57,562 nt of DNA from Proteromonas lacertae (lineage: Eukaryota; Sar; Bigyra; Opalinata; Proteromonadidae): assembly GCA_002245135.1 (NCBI GenBank), contig NGBS01001191.1:1-57562 (forward strand). The letters run 5' to 3'. A program made the position numbers and the translations under genes. The notes beneath the pieces are model-generated. The model was not told the DNA's origin. It searched no databases and was given only the letters and a program-made list of their open reading frames with translations. Of this stretch, positions 1 through 11,234 are shown in pieces. Every line of letters begins with the position of its first letter. Position 1 is the first letter of the stretch.

Positions 1-3000
1 TTCTTTAATTCATCTTTCTTCTTTTCTATTGTCTTTAACTTCTTATTTAATTCATTTTCTCTTTCACATATTTCTTTCATTTCTTTTTCACTATTTCTTC
101 TTCTTCTCTCTTCATTTCCTTCTTCACCATCTTCTCATCATCATCATCATCACCTCTGTTCATTGATTCATTCATTATTCTCTCATTTAAATCATTCATA
201 TCATTTTCATATTTCTTTAAATCATTATCTAATTCTTCTATTCCTTCTAAATATGATTCTTTCTTATTCATATTCTCTCTTTTACTTTTATCGATTAATT
301 TACATTTGTTTAAGAAGTCATCTTCATCTAATTCATTAAAACTATCATTCAAATTGGAGATATTTTCATTCATCTCATTTAATAACTTCTCATTTTCATT
401 CTTTTTGTTAAATAATTCTTTATCTCTCTTTAAATCTTTCATTTCTTTTTTACATTCACTCAATACATCTTTTATCTCATCTAATTTATTGTCTAATTCA
501 TTATATTTATCACCTTTTTCATCTTCTTACATTTCTTTAATTCATTCACTAATTTGTCACTTTCTTTTAAACCATTCTTTATTCTTTTATCTTTTTCTTT
601 TATTTCTTTCAACAAACTTTCATTTTCCATATAATCTTCATTCTTTGATTTTTTCATTTCTTCTTCCTCTTTATTTATTTCTTCTTCCAATTCTTTTTCA
701 TCCTCTTTCAAAGTATCAAGGTAATTCTCTATATATTTGGTATTTAATTCATCATAATTCTTCATTTTTTCATTCAATTTATTTAATTCTTCTCTCAGAT
801 TTCTAATTCTTCATTAAATCCATTCTTTTCAATGAAGCATCTTCTTCTTCTTTCACCAGTATTTCATTGTCATTCTTTAAATCATTCAATAAATTATTTA
901 CTTCTTTCAATTCTTCTCTAATTTTATTGATTGATTCTTGTTCATTCTTATTATCTCATTCTGTTCATTCACTTCTTCGTCACTCAAAGAGTATAATTCA
1001 TTATTTACATTTTCAATATCTTCTTTTATTACATTCAGTTTATCTTCAATTTCAGCTTCTTTACCTTTAATTCTTCATATTTAGAATCACTCATATTATC
1101 ATTATTATTATTATCTTCTTTTAAATCTTCAGTTTTTCTTTCAATCTTGTTAATTCATTTGTATATTCATTACATTCTTTTTCTAATTCTTCCATCTCTT
1201 TCTTCATCTTTTGTATTTCTTCTTCATTGGATATTGACAGTTTGATTTCTTTCTCTTTCTCCTTAATTCATTCATTCTTTCTTCTATTTCTTTTAATTCA
1301 CTTTCTAAATTCTTTAAACTTTCAACATCACTTGTTTTTATGTTTTTACTCTTCTTTTCTAATTCTTTTTCTAGTTTCATCAACTCATTTTCTATTTCTT
1401 CCATTTCTTTCTTATTTCGATTGTTTATTATCTCATTCTCACTCAAATTCTCATTATTCATTTTATTACTATCTTTTAACTTCATTATTACTTCTTTTGT
1501 TTCATCATTCTTTTCTCTCATTCTTTTCAATTCATGTTGATCTTCTATTGATTTATGTATTAGTTTATTCAATAAGTCATTCTTCATTTCATCTAAATTC
1601 TTCTTCAATAAACTCTTATTCAAATTACATTTCATCATCTTTTCTCTTAATCCTTTTAATTCTTTCAATTTTTCTTCACCTTCATATTTCTTATTGATTT
1701 CTTTTAATTTACTTCGATTCTCTTCACTTTCCTCATTCAATCTATCACAACTATTCACATAACTCATTTTCTTTACATCTTCATCACTTCTTCAATATCA
1801 TCATATATTTTACATTTATCATTAAAATCTTCTTCATCAAATTCATTATACTCATTTTTTCATTTCTTTTAAATCACTTTTCATCTTTTCTAATATTTTA
1901 TCCATATTATTCAGATTATTCTCATTTTTACTACTACACACTCTTTCCATTTCATTTAATAGCAATATGTTATTCTCATTCAATTTATCTTTACATTCTC
2001 CCTAAATGACTCTTTGTTATATTCATTTTATTACTTATTTCTATTAATATGGAATTATCAGCATTTGATCTGTTTCATATCTATCCATTAATTCCTTTTC
2101 TTCTTCTACTTCTTTTTTACATTCATCTAATAATGGTTTTACAAATGATAATATCTCTTTTAATTCTTTTACTTCTTCTTTCTCACACAATTCCTTCATT
2201 CATTCATAATTTTCATATAATTTTCTTTCATTTTTAACTCTTTTTCCACATTTTTCATTTCTTTTTCTAACATCTCTATTTCATTATTCAAATATTCACC
2301 AACTAAACTACTATCATCATTATTTGGTTTTAACATTATTTCAGATATTGTCTTATTTGCTTCTTCTAATTGAGTTGATAAATCTTCTATTTCTTGTTTA
2401 TCATCTTCTATTCGATTATTTGCATTATATAAATCATTTTCTAATGACTGAATCTTTTCTTTATATCTTCTCTAATTCATCATTTATTTCTTCATTCTTT
2501 CTTTCTAATCTATCAACTTCTTCATTCATCATCTCATTTCCATCATTTAATTCATTCAAAGCATTTTTGGCTTTTTCTAATTCTTCCATTATTTTTAGAG
2601 GATCATTTTCTATTAATAAAAACTCATTTGACATATTACACAAAGTGGAATCAATATCATTCAATCTTTCATTTATTTTCTTTTGATTGTTTTTACTTTC
2701 ATTTAATTCTTTCTTACAATTTACATTATCTTCACCAATCTTCAATTCTTCTAGTTTTATCTTTTCATCATTTATCATATCACCAATTTCATTTAACTCA
2801 GCTTCCATTTCATTCAACTTTCTTATTTCTTTCTTCTACTTTCTCTTTATCAGTATTTTCATTCTCTTTTATATTCTCATATTGATCTTTACATTTGTTT
2901 AACTTATCATTGATTTCTTTGTATTTATTTTCTAGTTGTTCTAAGTTATTCTTTTCTTTTATTAATTCTTTCTCTAAATCTATATTATCTTCTAATTCTT

Positions 3001-3257
3001 TAGATTTATCTTTCAATTCTTTCACTTTTCCATCTAATTCATCTAAACCATTTTTGAGATTCTTCAAATTCTCAACTGAGATTTTACTCAAATCATTCTT
3101 TATTGTTTTCTTTATTTCATTTTCTTTTTCACCTAATCTCTTTCCTAAATCTTCTATTTCTACTTCATTAATACGAATCTCTTGATTACATTTGTTGGAA
3201 AACTCATTATCATTATGTGGATCATATTCAAATTCTTTTAATGATTTCTTCTCATCT
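1..3257 (-). pseudogene. Frame-broken 3' tail of the giant coiled-coil gene (runs off the window)
   Basis: The minus strand keeps coding for Lys/Glu/Asn/Leu-rich coiled coil, but in short blocks that change frame about every 100-450 bases (blocks near 3274-2810, 2817-2461, 1767-1204, 777-493 and 463-77). These blocks repeat modules of the intact ORF upstream. The DF(L/N)xxCK motif recurs near 1830 and 310, and the stretch near 3070-3000 resembles the one near 5300-5200. Some breaks can be removed by one base in an A run, for example the AAAA near 3285; others, near 2070-1980, need opposite changes. At least ten breaks in 3.2 kb, against none in the preceding 5.9 kb, suggests a decaying tail. 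Poor assembly of a repeat at the sequence edge is the alternative. The 3' end lies outside the window. Confidence 0.5.
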
Positions 3258-6200
3258 TCATTTTCTTTCTTCAATTCTTTTCAAATCTTCTTTTATTGTA
3301 GGTATTTCACTTAACATCTTATTGTAAAGATTAGATTTCATTAACTCTAAATTCTTATTCAAATTATTTCTTTTATTGTTTAAATCTTTCAAATCTTTCT
3401 TAATTTCATCATTTCTTTCATCTAATTCTTTTAATCGCAATGCTCTTCGATTTTCACTGGGTGTTCTTGGACTTCTTGGTGTTGTATTTGGAGTTGTATT
3501 AGCAGAATTATAATTTCGATTTATCTCATTTTCTAAGGATTCTAATTCTTTCTTCTTTTCTTCTACTTCTTCGCTTAATTGGTTTATTGCATTTATATAA
3601 CTTTGTTTTTTCTGCTCTTCATCTTTATTTTCATTATCATCATTATCATTATCATCATCATTTCTATACATTTTACATCTATCCAAGAAATCTGGTTCTT
3701 CAAAATCTTCATATTCATTTAACATTCGATTTAAATCATTTGATATTTCATCAGATAATTTATTATTATCTTTTAGTTTATCAACTAAATTATCACTATC
3801 TTTAAGACATTTTATCATATCATTTATTGTTTCAATATCTTCATTACAATTGTTGATTTTTTCTTCAATACCATTTATCTTATTCTCTATATTATCATAT
3901 TTTTCATCTTTTTCATCACTACTATAATCATTTTCATGTTTCTTTAAATCATTTAACATTGATTCACATTCGCTAATTTCAGTTTTTATTTCGTTGTTAG
4001 AATCATTTATGTCATTTAATGAGTTATTTACATTTATTCCATTTTCACTTTTACCTATTTCTTTTTCACTTATTGATTTTAAATCTCTCTTATTTCTTCC
4101 TATTTCTTTTTCTAATTTCTTTTCTTCATTCTTTAAGTCTTTTAATCTTCTTTCTAAACTTTTATAATTCAATTTATCATTCTCATCTTTGGCATTTTCT
4201 AAAGATTTCTGTAAATCTTCTACTTGAATTTTCAATGTTTCCATTTCATCAAAATTACTAATTTCATTTCCATTCATCAAATCTCTTTCACAGTTTCTTA
4301 TATTCTTCTCAGTCTTCAACAATTTACTGTGTAAATCAACTAATATATCACTTCCTGCATTTGGATCAGTTTCATATTTATCAGCCAAATTTCTTTCTTC
4401 TTTCAATTCACTTTCAATTTTCTTTAATTCTTCTCGAATATTCTTATTCTTTTCTTCAATTTCTTTTATTGATACATTCATACTTGAATTATTCTTGTCA
4501 TTTTTATTCTTTAATTCTTCAATCTCTTTTTCATTTTCATCAGCTATTGAAATGATTCGATTATAATCATTTTCTAATATTTCAACTCTTTCACTCAAAT
4601 ATTCATTCAATAATGTTGTATCTAATGAATAATCAGGATTGGATTTTATATCTTTTAGTATTGCTGATGCTTCTTCTACTTCTTTCTTTAATACATCATT
4701 CTCATCTTTTAATGATTCATTTTCATTTAATGCATCATTTAACTCTTTTTCTATTTCTATTATTCTTTCTTTCATCTGTAAATAACCATTTGTATCATCT
4801 AATAGTTTATTCAATGTGTCAGTTTCTACATCAGCCATATTGATTGAATATGTATCTAACTTATGTTTTACTTGTTTTAATTTATCTCTTAATAATGTGT
4901 CATTCTCTTTATTGATTCTTATTGATTCTTTACATTTGTCAGTATCTTCTTCATTGATTGAATTAACACGACGATTTTGATTTTCGATTTCTTTATCTAA
5001 TTTCATTAAATCACCTTCAATATCACATAATTCCATATTTATATCAGTTAGTTCTTCACTTTCTATTGTTTTACTTGATGCTAATTTATTGTATTTTTCT
5101 CGGAATTTTTCACATTGTCTATTACAATCATCATATTCATCATGCATATCACAAATACTCTGTTTCAACAACAATAATTCTTTACTATTATCAATTGAAT
5201 CTTTAATCTCATAAGTTTTATCTTTCAATTCTTTCAATTCATCTTCATTCTCTTTGTTTTCTTTATCTAAATTCTTTAGACTTTCAACTGATATATTTTC
5301 TATTTCTTCATCTTCTAAAGCTTTTAAATTACTCTCTAAATCATCTATTTTACTTTTCAATTCATTCATTTTTGTCTCATTTTCACATAAATTCTCTTGA
5401 TTTCTTTCTATTATTCCTTGATTGCAATTCTCATTATAACTCAATTCTTCATTCTCTTTCTTTAATTCTTCATTCAATTTCATTAAATCTTTCAGCTCAT
5501 TTTCATTATCAGGTATTTGTTTCTGTATTTTTACATATAATTCCTTCTTTATTTGATTTAAAGAATTCTTCAATTCATCATTGTTGCTCTTTATCTCTTG
5601 CATTTTATTCTCTAATTCTCTTTCCTGATTCTGTAATTTATTTATCTCTTCATTATTTTCTTTTTCCTCTTTCTCTTTCAGACTTTCTAAATCATTTCTT
5701 AAATCATCTAATTCTTGTCTTTTCCTTTCTAATTCTTCATTTAATTCATTTAAAGCATTCAAATAACTCTGTTTCTTTGGATCTTCTATTTCATTCTCAT
5801 TCCCATTATTCATTGATTCATCACCACCACCTCTATTTTCATCATTATATAATTTACATTCATCTAAGAAATCATCTTCATCTAATTGTTTGAAATTACT
5901 ATCCATTTCTTTTACATTATTTTCTAATTCATTTTGTAATTGCTCTTTCTTATTCATATCTTCGATTATCTCATTCATTGTGTTTAATCTCTCTATTGAT
6001 TTATTAACTTCATTCACATCATCATTCTTTATATCATTCAATTCTTTCTCAATCTCTTGTAAATTCTTCAAGATTTCTTGTTGCTTTTCTTTATATTCTT
6101 TCATCTCTTCTTCATTTTCAGGTTTGTTATTCTCTAATTCTTCTAACTTCAACTCATTCTCATTCAATTTATCTTTTATATTTGATAATTTAGATTCGAT

Positions 6201-9197
6201 ATTCTTTACATCTTCTTCTAATAAACTGATTTTCTCTGGATCAACAGATGGAGAGGATTTTAATTTGATTAATTCCTCTTTCTTTCTTCTTAAATCATCT
6301 TCCATATCATTCTCTTCTTTCTTTAATTCATCTAATTTCTTTCTCAATTCAGCTGTGCTAGATGGATCAGGATGGAATTCAGCTAATTCTTCTTTCAATT
6401 TTTCTATCTCTTTAATTAATTCATTTACTTTACTTGTTGATATTCCCTTTTCATCTAATACTTTCAATAAATCAAATAATTGGTCTTTTGCTTCATTTGT
6501 TTCATTTAATAATTGATGAATTCTTTTACTCACTTTTGTTATTTCTTCCAAAGTTGTACAATCATTATTAATCATTTCTTCAACTTTTTCTTCTTGTTCT
6601 GATATTTGTGACTTTAAATCATCAAATTTCTTATCAATTTCAACAGATTCATCTAATAATTCATCATATTCATCTTTATTATTATCATCATAACTGTGAG
6701 ACTTCAAATGTTTTAAATTATCACTTATCTTTTGTAATGATGATGTTGAAGTATCAATTGTATTATTCAAACTCTTTAACATGGCTTTCAAATTACTTAC
6801 AGTCTCTAAATATCTAATTGTATTGTTAGCTTTTAATATTGATATTCTAGTACCAGATAATTCCTTTCTAATATCAGCTAATTCTGGTTTAAGTTGTGTA
6901 ATAGAATTTCCATCTTTTTCTGGATCATTTTCAATAGATTCTAATTCATTTACTAAGTATTTAATTCTTTCTTTATATTTCTCTAAATCAGTAATATCTT
7001 TATCTAGAGTATGTTTCAATTGATTCATTTTTTCTTTTGGAATTAATTCTTTTCCATTTTCTTCTTCTTCTTCTTCCTTGTTACTATTACTACTATCAAA
7101 TGTTGAATCTTTCATTTCTTTAACATATACAATACTGTCATTTACAGCTTTTTTAATTGATTCAACTAGTTCTTTAAATGCATTCAAATAATTCATAAAT
7201 TGTTCTTCATCATATACTGAACCAGATGGTAATTCTTGTATATCAAGTATACTTAGTCTCAAATTCTCATTTTCTTCTCTCAAGTTATTAATCTCATTAT
7301 TTGCATTAGTTATTTCACTTTCTATTGCATTTATCTTTTCTCCTTGATGAGCAACCATTTCTTTTAATTTCAATAGTTCAAATAATCTATCTTTAGCTTC
7401 ACCTGTATTTTCAAGTAATTGATGTATTGTATGTGTAATTTTTACATTCTGTTCAGGTGAAACGGTATTATTTTCGATTAAATTGACAATATCATGTTGT
7501 TGTTGTTCAATTTTTTCTTTGATAGTAATAAATTCGCTCATTAATTTAGTAGCTTTAATATCAATTGCATTACCATTTTTATCAGTAACTGGAGCACTTG
7601 ATTCACTTGGATTCATTCCTTCTGTTATCTTTTCCAATGATTTAGTGGAACTATTAACTGAATAATCCAAACTATTCAACATTCCATTCAAATTATTCAA
7701 TATTTCCAAGTGTTTAATTGTATTATTTAGCTTCTCAATATTAGTTTTTGTGTTGGATAAATCATTACTTATATCAGTCAATATTGGCTTTTGTTCAGTG
7801 ATTTTATTACCATTTCTTACTTCAGTATTCTCTATATCATTCAGTGTTTTGTTTAATTCTTCAATTCTGTTCAAATAATTGTTCAAATTATCAGATTCTT
7901 CTTCAATTGATGTAAATAATTCACTAACTTTATCTTTTATTGGATTTTCTTTAACTTCTCGTTTTTCACTACTACCATCATCTAAAATAATCTCTTCTAT
8001 CTTTTCTACTCTTTCTTTCTCTTCCTCTTCTTCTTTTTGTAATTGAGTTTGGAAGGAGTTAATATTCTCTTTCATATCATTCACTTTTGATGAACTATCT
8101 TCAACAGCATTCTTTACTGATTGTACTAAATCTCTAAACGCATTTAAATAATTCATAAATTGTTCATTATCATAAACAGTACCTTCTGGAAGTTCTTTCA
8201 TTTCCAAAATCATCTTGTTTAAATTAGTATTCTCATCTCTCAACTCACTAATATCATTCTTTGCATTGGATAATTCACTCTCTAATTCAGTAATCTTTTC
8301 ATCTTTAGAATCAATCAGTTGGGTTAAGTTTTGCAATTCTTCTTCATTTTCTTTACTTTGAGATTTGGCTTGTTCAAATTCTTCATCTTTTGATTCTAAT
8401 TTCTTGATTATTTCATCTTTTTCATTTTCTAAATCATTAGCTTTGTTTTCAGCTTCTTTTAGCAATTCTTTTAGTTTCTGTAAGTCTTCAGCTTTTTCTT
8501 TCTCTTTTTCTTCATCAATTTCATTCAATTTAGATTCTGTATCTGCTAATTGATTTTCTAATTTCTTTATTTCATCATCATATTGATTTTTAAGTGATTG
8601 TTCAGATTCTTTTGACTTAGCTAACTCTTGTTCTACTTTATCTTTTTCTGTTTGAATATCATTCATCTTCTTTTTCATGTCATTAATTGTGTTTTGGAGG
8701 TTATCTTGAATTTTGGCAAAATCTTTAATTTGTTTATCGGCTTTCATACATAATTTTCTCAGTTTATCTTCTAAATCACTATTAAGATTCTTTAATCTCT
8801 CAATTTCTTCATTCAAATCCTCTATCTCAGTCTGATATTCACTTTCTTTACATTTCAGCATCTGGTTTTCATCTTCTGTATCTTTAAATCTGTTGATTAA
8901 CAGTTTGTTTTGCTCTTCTTTCTGTTCCAATTCGTTTCTGTGATTGGCTTTAGCTTCCTTTAATTCAGCTTTAGCTTGTTGTAATTCAGTCTTTAATTTA
9001 TTGTTTTGTGCTTTGATCTTTTCTTCTCCTTCAACAATCTGCTCGTTGGTCAATTTTATATGATCAAAAAACATCTTGATGTTGGTGTTCTCTGTTTTCA
9101 AAGCACTTAATGATTCTTGAAGCTCTTCGTTATTCTGTTTTGCTTCTTCATACAAAGAAAGCAAAATCTCTTTGGGAGTCTTAAGATCCACATTCAT
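3258..9197 (-). CDS. Giant tandem-repeat coiled-coil protein (1,979 aa uninterrupted)
   Basis: This intronless ORF encodes an almost wholly helical, heptad-rich protein with no globular catalytic domain that I recognise. Internal repeats are visible. A block containing QFMNYLNAF occurs near residues 330-360 and again near 650-680, each followed by a Val-Lys-Asn/Lys helix. A second module carrying (L/F)(D/E)ExDFL(D/N)xCK(L/M)Y and then KKQSY(L/I)NA(L/I)N occurs near genomic 5850 and 3690. A short Ser/Thr/Pro-rich linker with TPNTTPRSPRTP lies near 3480. The architecture resembles golgin-, centrosomal- or A-type-inclusion-like tethers, but coiled coils match one another by composition, so I assign no function. 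The start is the first ATG of the ORF, 126 bp downstream of the stop of the co-oriented surface-protein gene. The reading probably continued into the damaged tail below 3258. Confidence 0.85.
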   Translation of the reverse strand: MNVDLKTPKEILLSLYEEAKQNNEELQESLSALKTENTNIKMFFDHIKLTNEQIVEGEEKIKAQNNKLKTELQQAKAELKEAKANHRNELEQKEEQNKLLINRFKDTEDENQMLKCKESEYQTEIEDLNEEIERLKNLNSDLEDKLRKLCMKADKQIKDFAKIQDNLQNTINDMKKKMNDIQTEKDKVEQELAKSKESEQSLKNQYDDEIKKLENQLADTESKLNEIDEEKEKEKAEDLQKLKELLKEAENKANDLENEKDEIIKKLESKDEEFEQAKSQSKENEEELQNLTQLIDSKDEKITELESELSNAKNDISELRDENTNLNKMILEMKELPEGTVYDNEQFMNYLNAFRDLVQSVKNAVEDSSSKVNDMKENINSFQTQLQKEEEEEKERVEKIEEIILDDGSSEKREVKENPIKDKVSELFTSIEEESDNLNNYLNRIEELNKTLNDIENTEVRNGNKITEQKPILTDISNDLSNTKTNIEKLNNTIKHLEILNNLNGMLNSLDYSVNSSTKSLEKITEGMNPSESSAPVTDKNGNAIDIKATKLMSEFITIKEKIEQQQHDIVNLIENNTVSPEQNVKITHTIHQLLENTGEAKDRLFELLKLKEMVAHQGEKINAIESEITNANNEINNLREENENLRLSILDIQELPSGSVYDEEQFMNYLNAFKELVESIKKAVNDSIVYVKEMKDSTFDSSNSNKEEEEEENGKELIPKEKMNQLKHTLDKDITDLEKYKERIKYLVNELESIENDPEKDGNSITQLKPELADIRKELSGTRISILKANNTIRYLETVSNLKAMLKSLNNTIDTSTSSLQKISDNLKHLKSHSYDDNNKDEYDELLDESVEIDKKFDDLKSQISEQEEKVEEMINNDCTTLEEITKVSKRIHQLLNETNEAKDQLFDLLKVLDEKGISTSKVNELIKEIEKLKEELAEFHPDPSSTAELRKKLDELKKEENDMEDDLRRKKEELIKLKSSPSVDPEKISLLEEDVKNIESKLSNIKDKLNENELKLEELENNKPENEEEMKEYKEKQQEILKNLQEIEKELNDIKNDDVNEVNKSIERLNTMNEIIEDMNKKEQLQNELENNVKEMDSNFKQLDEDDFLDECKLYNDENRGGGDESMNNGNENEIEDPKKQSYLNALNELNEELERKRQELDDLRNDLESLKEKEEKENNEEINKLQNQERELENKMQEIKSNNDELKNSLNQIKKELYVKIQKQIPDNENELKDLMKLNEELKKENEELSYNENCNQGIIERNQENLCENETKMNELKSKIDDLESNLKALEDEEIENISVESLKNLDKENKENEDELKELKDKTYEIKDSIDNSKELLLLKQSICDMHDEYDDCNRQCEKFREKYNKLASSKTIESEELTDINMELCDIEGDLMKLDKEIENQNRRVNSINEEDTDKCKESIRINKENDTLLRDKLKQVKHKLDTYSINMADVETDTLNKLLDDTNGYLQMKERIIEIEKELNDALNENESLKDENDVLKKEVEEASAILKDIKSNPDYSLDTTLLNEYLSERVEILENDYNRIISIADENEKEIEELKNKNDKNNSSMNVSIKEIEEKNKNIREELKKIESELKEERNLADKYETDPNAGSDILVDLHSKLLKTEKNIRNCERDLMNGNEISNFDEMETLKIQVEDLQKSLENAKDENDKLNYKSLERRLKDLKNEEKKLEKEIGRNKRDLKSISEKEIGKSENGINVNNSLNDINDSNNEIKTEISECESMLNDLKKHENDYSSDEKDEKYDNIENKINGIEEKINNCNEDIETINDMIKCLKDSDNLVDKLKDNNKLSDEISNDLNRMLNEYEDFEEPDFLDRCKMYRNDDDNDNDDNENKDEEQKKQSYINAINQLSEEVEEKKKELESLENEINRNYNSANTTPNTTPRSPRTPSENRRALRLKELDERNDEIKKDLKDLNNKRNNLNKNLELMKSNLYNKMLSEIPTIKEDLKRIEERK

Positions 9198-9323
9198 AAT
9201 TATAACTGATTACAAATAAGATTATTAAAAAACGGCTAGATATTCTAAAAAAGATTAAGATGAAAATAAAAAACATATACAAACTAAAATAATACAATTT
9301 CTATACAACATTTAAGTTAATTA

Positions 9324-11129
9324 CTACAAGAAATAGATGATTGTTAAAATGACAAGAATTATACAATCAGAATTAAAAATACTGCTATTATTATCTAAAG
9401 CACTGGTTGGTTTAATACTTGGTCTTAGTGTTGGTCTAGAAGTTGGTTTAGGAATTGGATTTTTTGTTGGAGGATTAATAGATGTTGGTTTTGGTGTAAT
9501 TGGAGGTTTAGATGGTGGAAGTGTTGTTGGTGGATTATATGTAGGTATAACTTCAGGAATATCATAATCTTCAATAGAAACATCACCAATAAAAGCAGGA
9601 TAATTGAATGAAGTAAAAGTGAAATAACTCAAAGAATCTATTTCATCTCCCTTTAAAACATACAAAATCATTGTATTATTATCAAATTCATTTCCATAAC
9701 CACATGAAATAACTAAATTATTACTCTTTGTATAAGTATAACACCACATTTCAGAATTACTCTTTGAACAAACTTGATTTTCAGTTGGAAGAGTAATAAT
9801 ATCTTCACAACTGAATAATCCACAAGATCTGAGTTTAATTGAAGTATCAGAATTAGCTGCAAATATAATTTCATAATAACTCAAAAACAAAATATTTGAA
9901 GCAAATGCAATAGTAGTATCATCCACACATTTAACATTAAATGTTAAAGCAAGAACATTATCATTAAAAGCACACCATTGGCTATATTTATACATATAAA
10001 TTGACATTGGAAAGGTAATATTATAATTCTTAATATAACTCTTTCTCAAATCAGCAACATGAACAAAGAAGAATGCTAATTGATTATCAATAGTCCAAAA
10101 TATCTTAGCAGACATAACTGTACAAAAACCTCTAAATCTTGGATATAATTCTAAATACAATGTATCCCAAGGCCAAGGCATTTTAAATGATTTTAAAGAA
10201 CATGCATAACTAATATTAAATCCAGTATATAACATAGATTGCTTTGCTGCTCTTGAAAAGTGAATTGTAACAGAAAATGGAGCTGTATCTGGATAGTAAT
10301 CACCACTAACACTTACAGAAAATTGTTTATCATCTTTTGTAAAATCTTCTACAGTAACATCAACTTTTCCATTTATATTAGTTGGAGCTAAGAATGAGAA
10401 ATAATTAAACTTTATTGGTTTAGGATCTAGCAATAGAATTGATTCAGTAAATGAATCTAAATTATCTAAACTAATTTGACCAAGTATTGAATCAGTTATT
10501 TGCATTCTTTGCATTCTTTTTGTACTCATTGTAACTGGTGATAATAAATATCCAGATGATAATGTTTTAACTCCATTTTCTAATTTATATATTTCAGATG
10601 TTTCTGTTGTTATATTAACAATATACATTCTATCACTCATTCCTTTCTCTGGACTTAAACCAATCAGTAAACCTTCTCCTTTCGCTCTAATCATTAACAC
10701 TCTGTTAAACATCAATTCAGGTATATAAAAACAATCATACCAAAATAAGAACTCATTACTCATTGGAGTTAAATGCAGTTCTGTAAAGAGTGAATCATAT
10801 GTTATAATAAGGGCATTTGATTGTGAAGATATTTCACCACCTACTGTTGTACCAGCACCTGTATCGATGTATATATTACTTGTTTCTGTGCTCTTCAGTG
10901 GATATAAATCGAGAGTGTATGTAGAGTTATTTATGCTTAATAAATTATTTACTACACCATTTGTTAATTTAATAAAACTATCTTCAAGAGTTATTACACT
11001 CTTCGAAAATGTTACAGTAATAAAAACTGGCAATATTTTGACCTGATTACTAGCTGATGTGGTAAGTGTAACAGTAACATCAGCAGAAACGATTGAAAAC
11101 GCCAGGAAAAGATAAAAACAGATAAACAT
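9324..11129 (-). CDS. Secreted, probably GPI-anchored surface protein with bacterial-Ig-like domain (601 aa)
   Basis: The N-terminus (MFICFYLFLAFSIVSA) is a clear signal peptide. Residues about 18-110 have the pattern of bacterial Ig-like (Big_12-type) domains: VTFSKSV, then a TNG turn, YTLDLYP, and a closing beta strand. A large beta-rich, Cys-containing ectodomain follows. From about residue 515 there is a Pro/Thr/Ser-rich stalk. The C-terminus is a small polar patch (DNNSS) followed by a short hydrophobic tail (IILVILTIIYFL) with no basic stop-transfer, as in GPI-attachment signals. A short membrane anchor is the alternative. Many NxS/T sites fit glycosylation. It is a single-exon gene, divergent from MCM4 with 105 bp between start codons. 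The exact ligand or role is not recognisable. Confidence 0.75.
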   Translation of the reverse strand: MFICFYLFLAFSIVSADVTVTLTTSASNQVKILPVFITVTFSKSVITLEDSFIKLTNGVVNNLLSINNSTYTLDLYPLKSTETSNIYIDTGAGTTVGGEISSQSNALIITYDSLFTELHLTPMSNEFLFWYDCFYIPELMFNRVLMIRAKGEGLLIGLSPEKGMSDRMYIVNITTETSEIYKLENGVKTLSSGYLLSPVTMSTKRMQRMQITDSILGQISLDNLDSFTESILLLDPKPIKFNYFSFLAPTNINGKVDVTVEDFTKDDKQFSVSVSGDYYPDTAPFSVTIHFSRAAKQSMLYTGFNISYACSLKSFKMPWPWDTLYLELYPRFRGFCTVMSAKIFWTIDNQLAFFFVHVADLRKSYIKNYNITFPMSIYMYKYSQWCAFNDNVLALTFNVKCVDDTTIAFASNILFLSYYEIIFAANSDTSIKLRSCGLFSCEDIITLPTENQVCSKSNSEMWCYTYTKSNNLVISCGYGNEFDNNTMILYVLKGDEIDSLSYFTFTSFNYPAFIGDVSIEDYDIPEVIPTYNPPTTLPPSKPPITPKPTSINPPTKNPIPKPTSRPTLRPSIKPTSALDNNSSIFNSDCIILVILTIIYFL

Positions 11130-11190
11130 AAAATGGTAAGTTATACTAAAACGGGTATAATTTTCGAAATGAATAAGAGAGGTTTGATTA

Positions 11191-11208
11191 GCTTGTTTGA
11201 AAACAAGC
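11191..11208. promoter_or_regulatory. Perfect dyad in the MCM4/surface-protein divergent promoter
   Basis: GCTTGTTT and AAACAAGC flank a two-base centre. The dyad lies 26 bp upstream of the MCM4 start codon, inside the 105 bp gap shared with the divergent surface-protein gene. RGCTTG/CAAGCY units recur upstream of several other genes in this window. A regulatory role is inferred. Confidence 0.35.
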
Positions 11209-11234
11209 CTAAATCAAACATTAATTTCATTAAA

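Noticed and set aside
306-8553. Many plus-strand ORFs rich in Ser, Phe, His and Leu opposite the coiled-coil gene
   Set aside because: They are antisense shadows of Glu/Asn/Lys-rich coding sequence: reverse complements of GAA and AAT codons give TTC and ATT. They lack domains and consistent start context.
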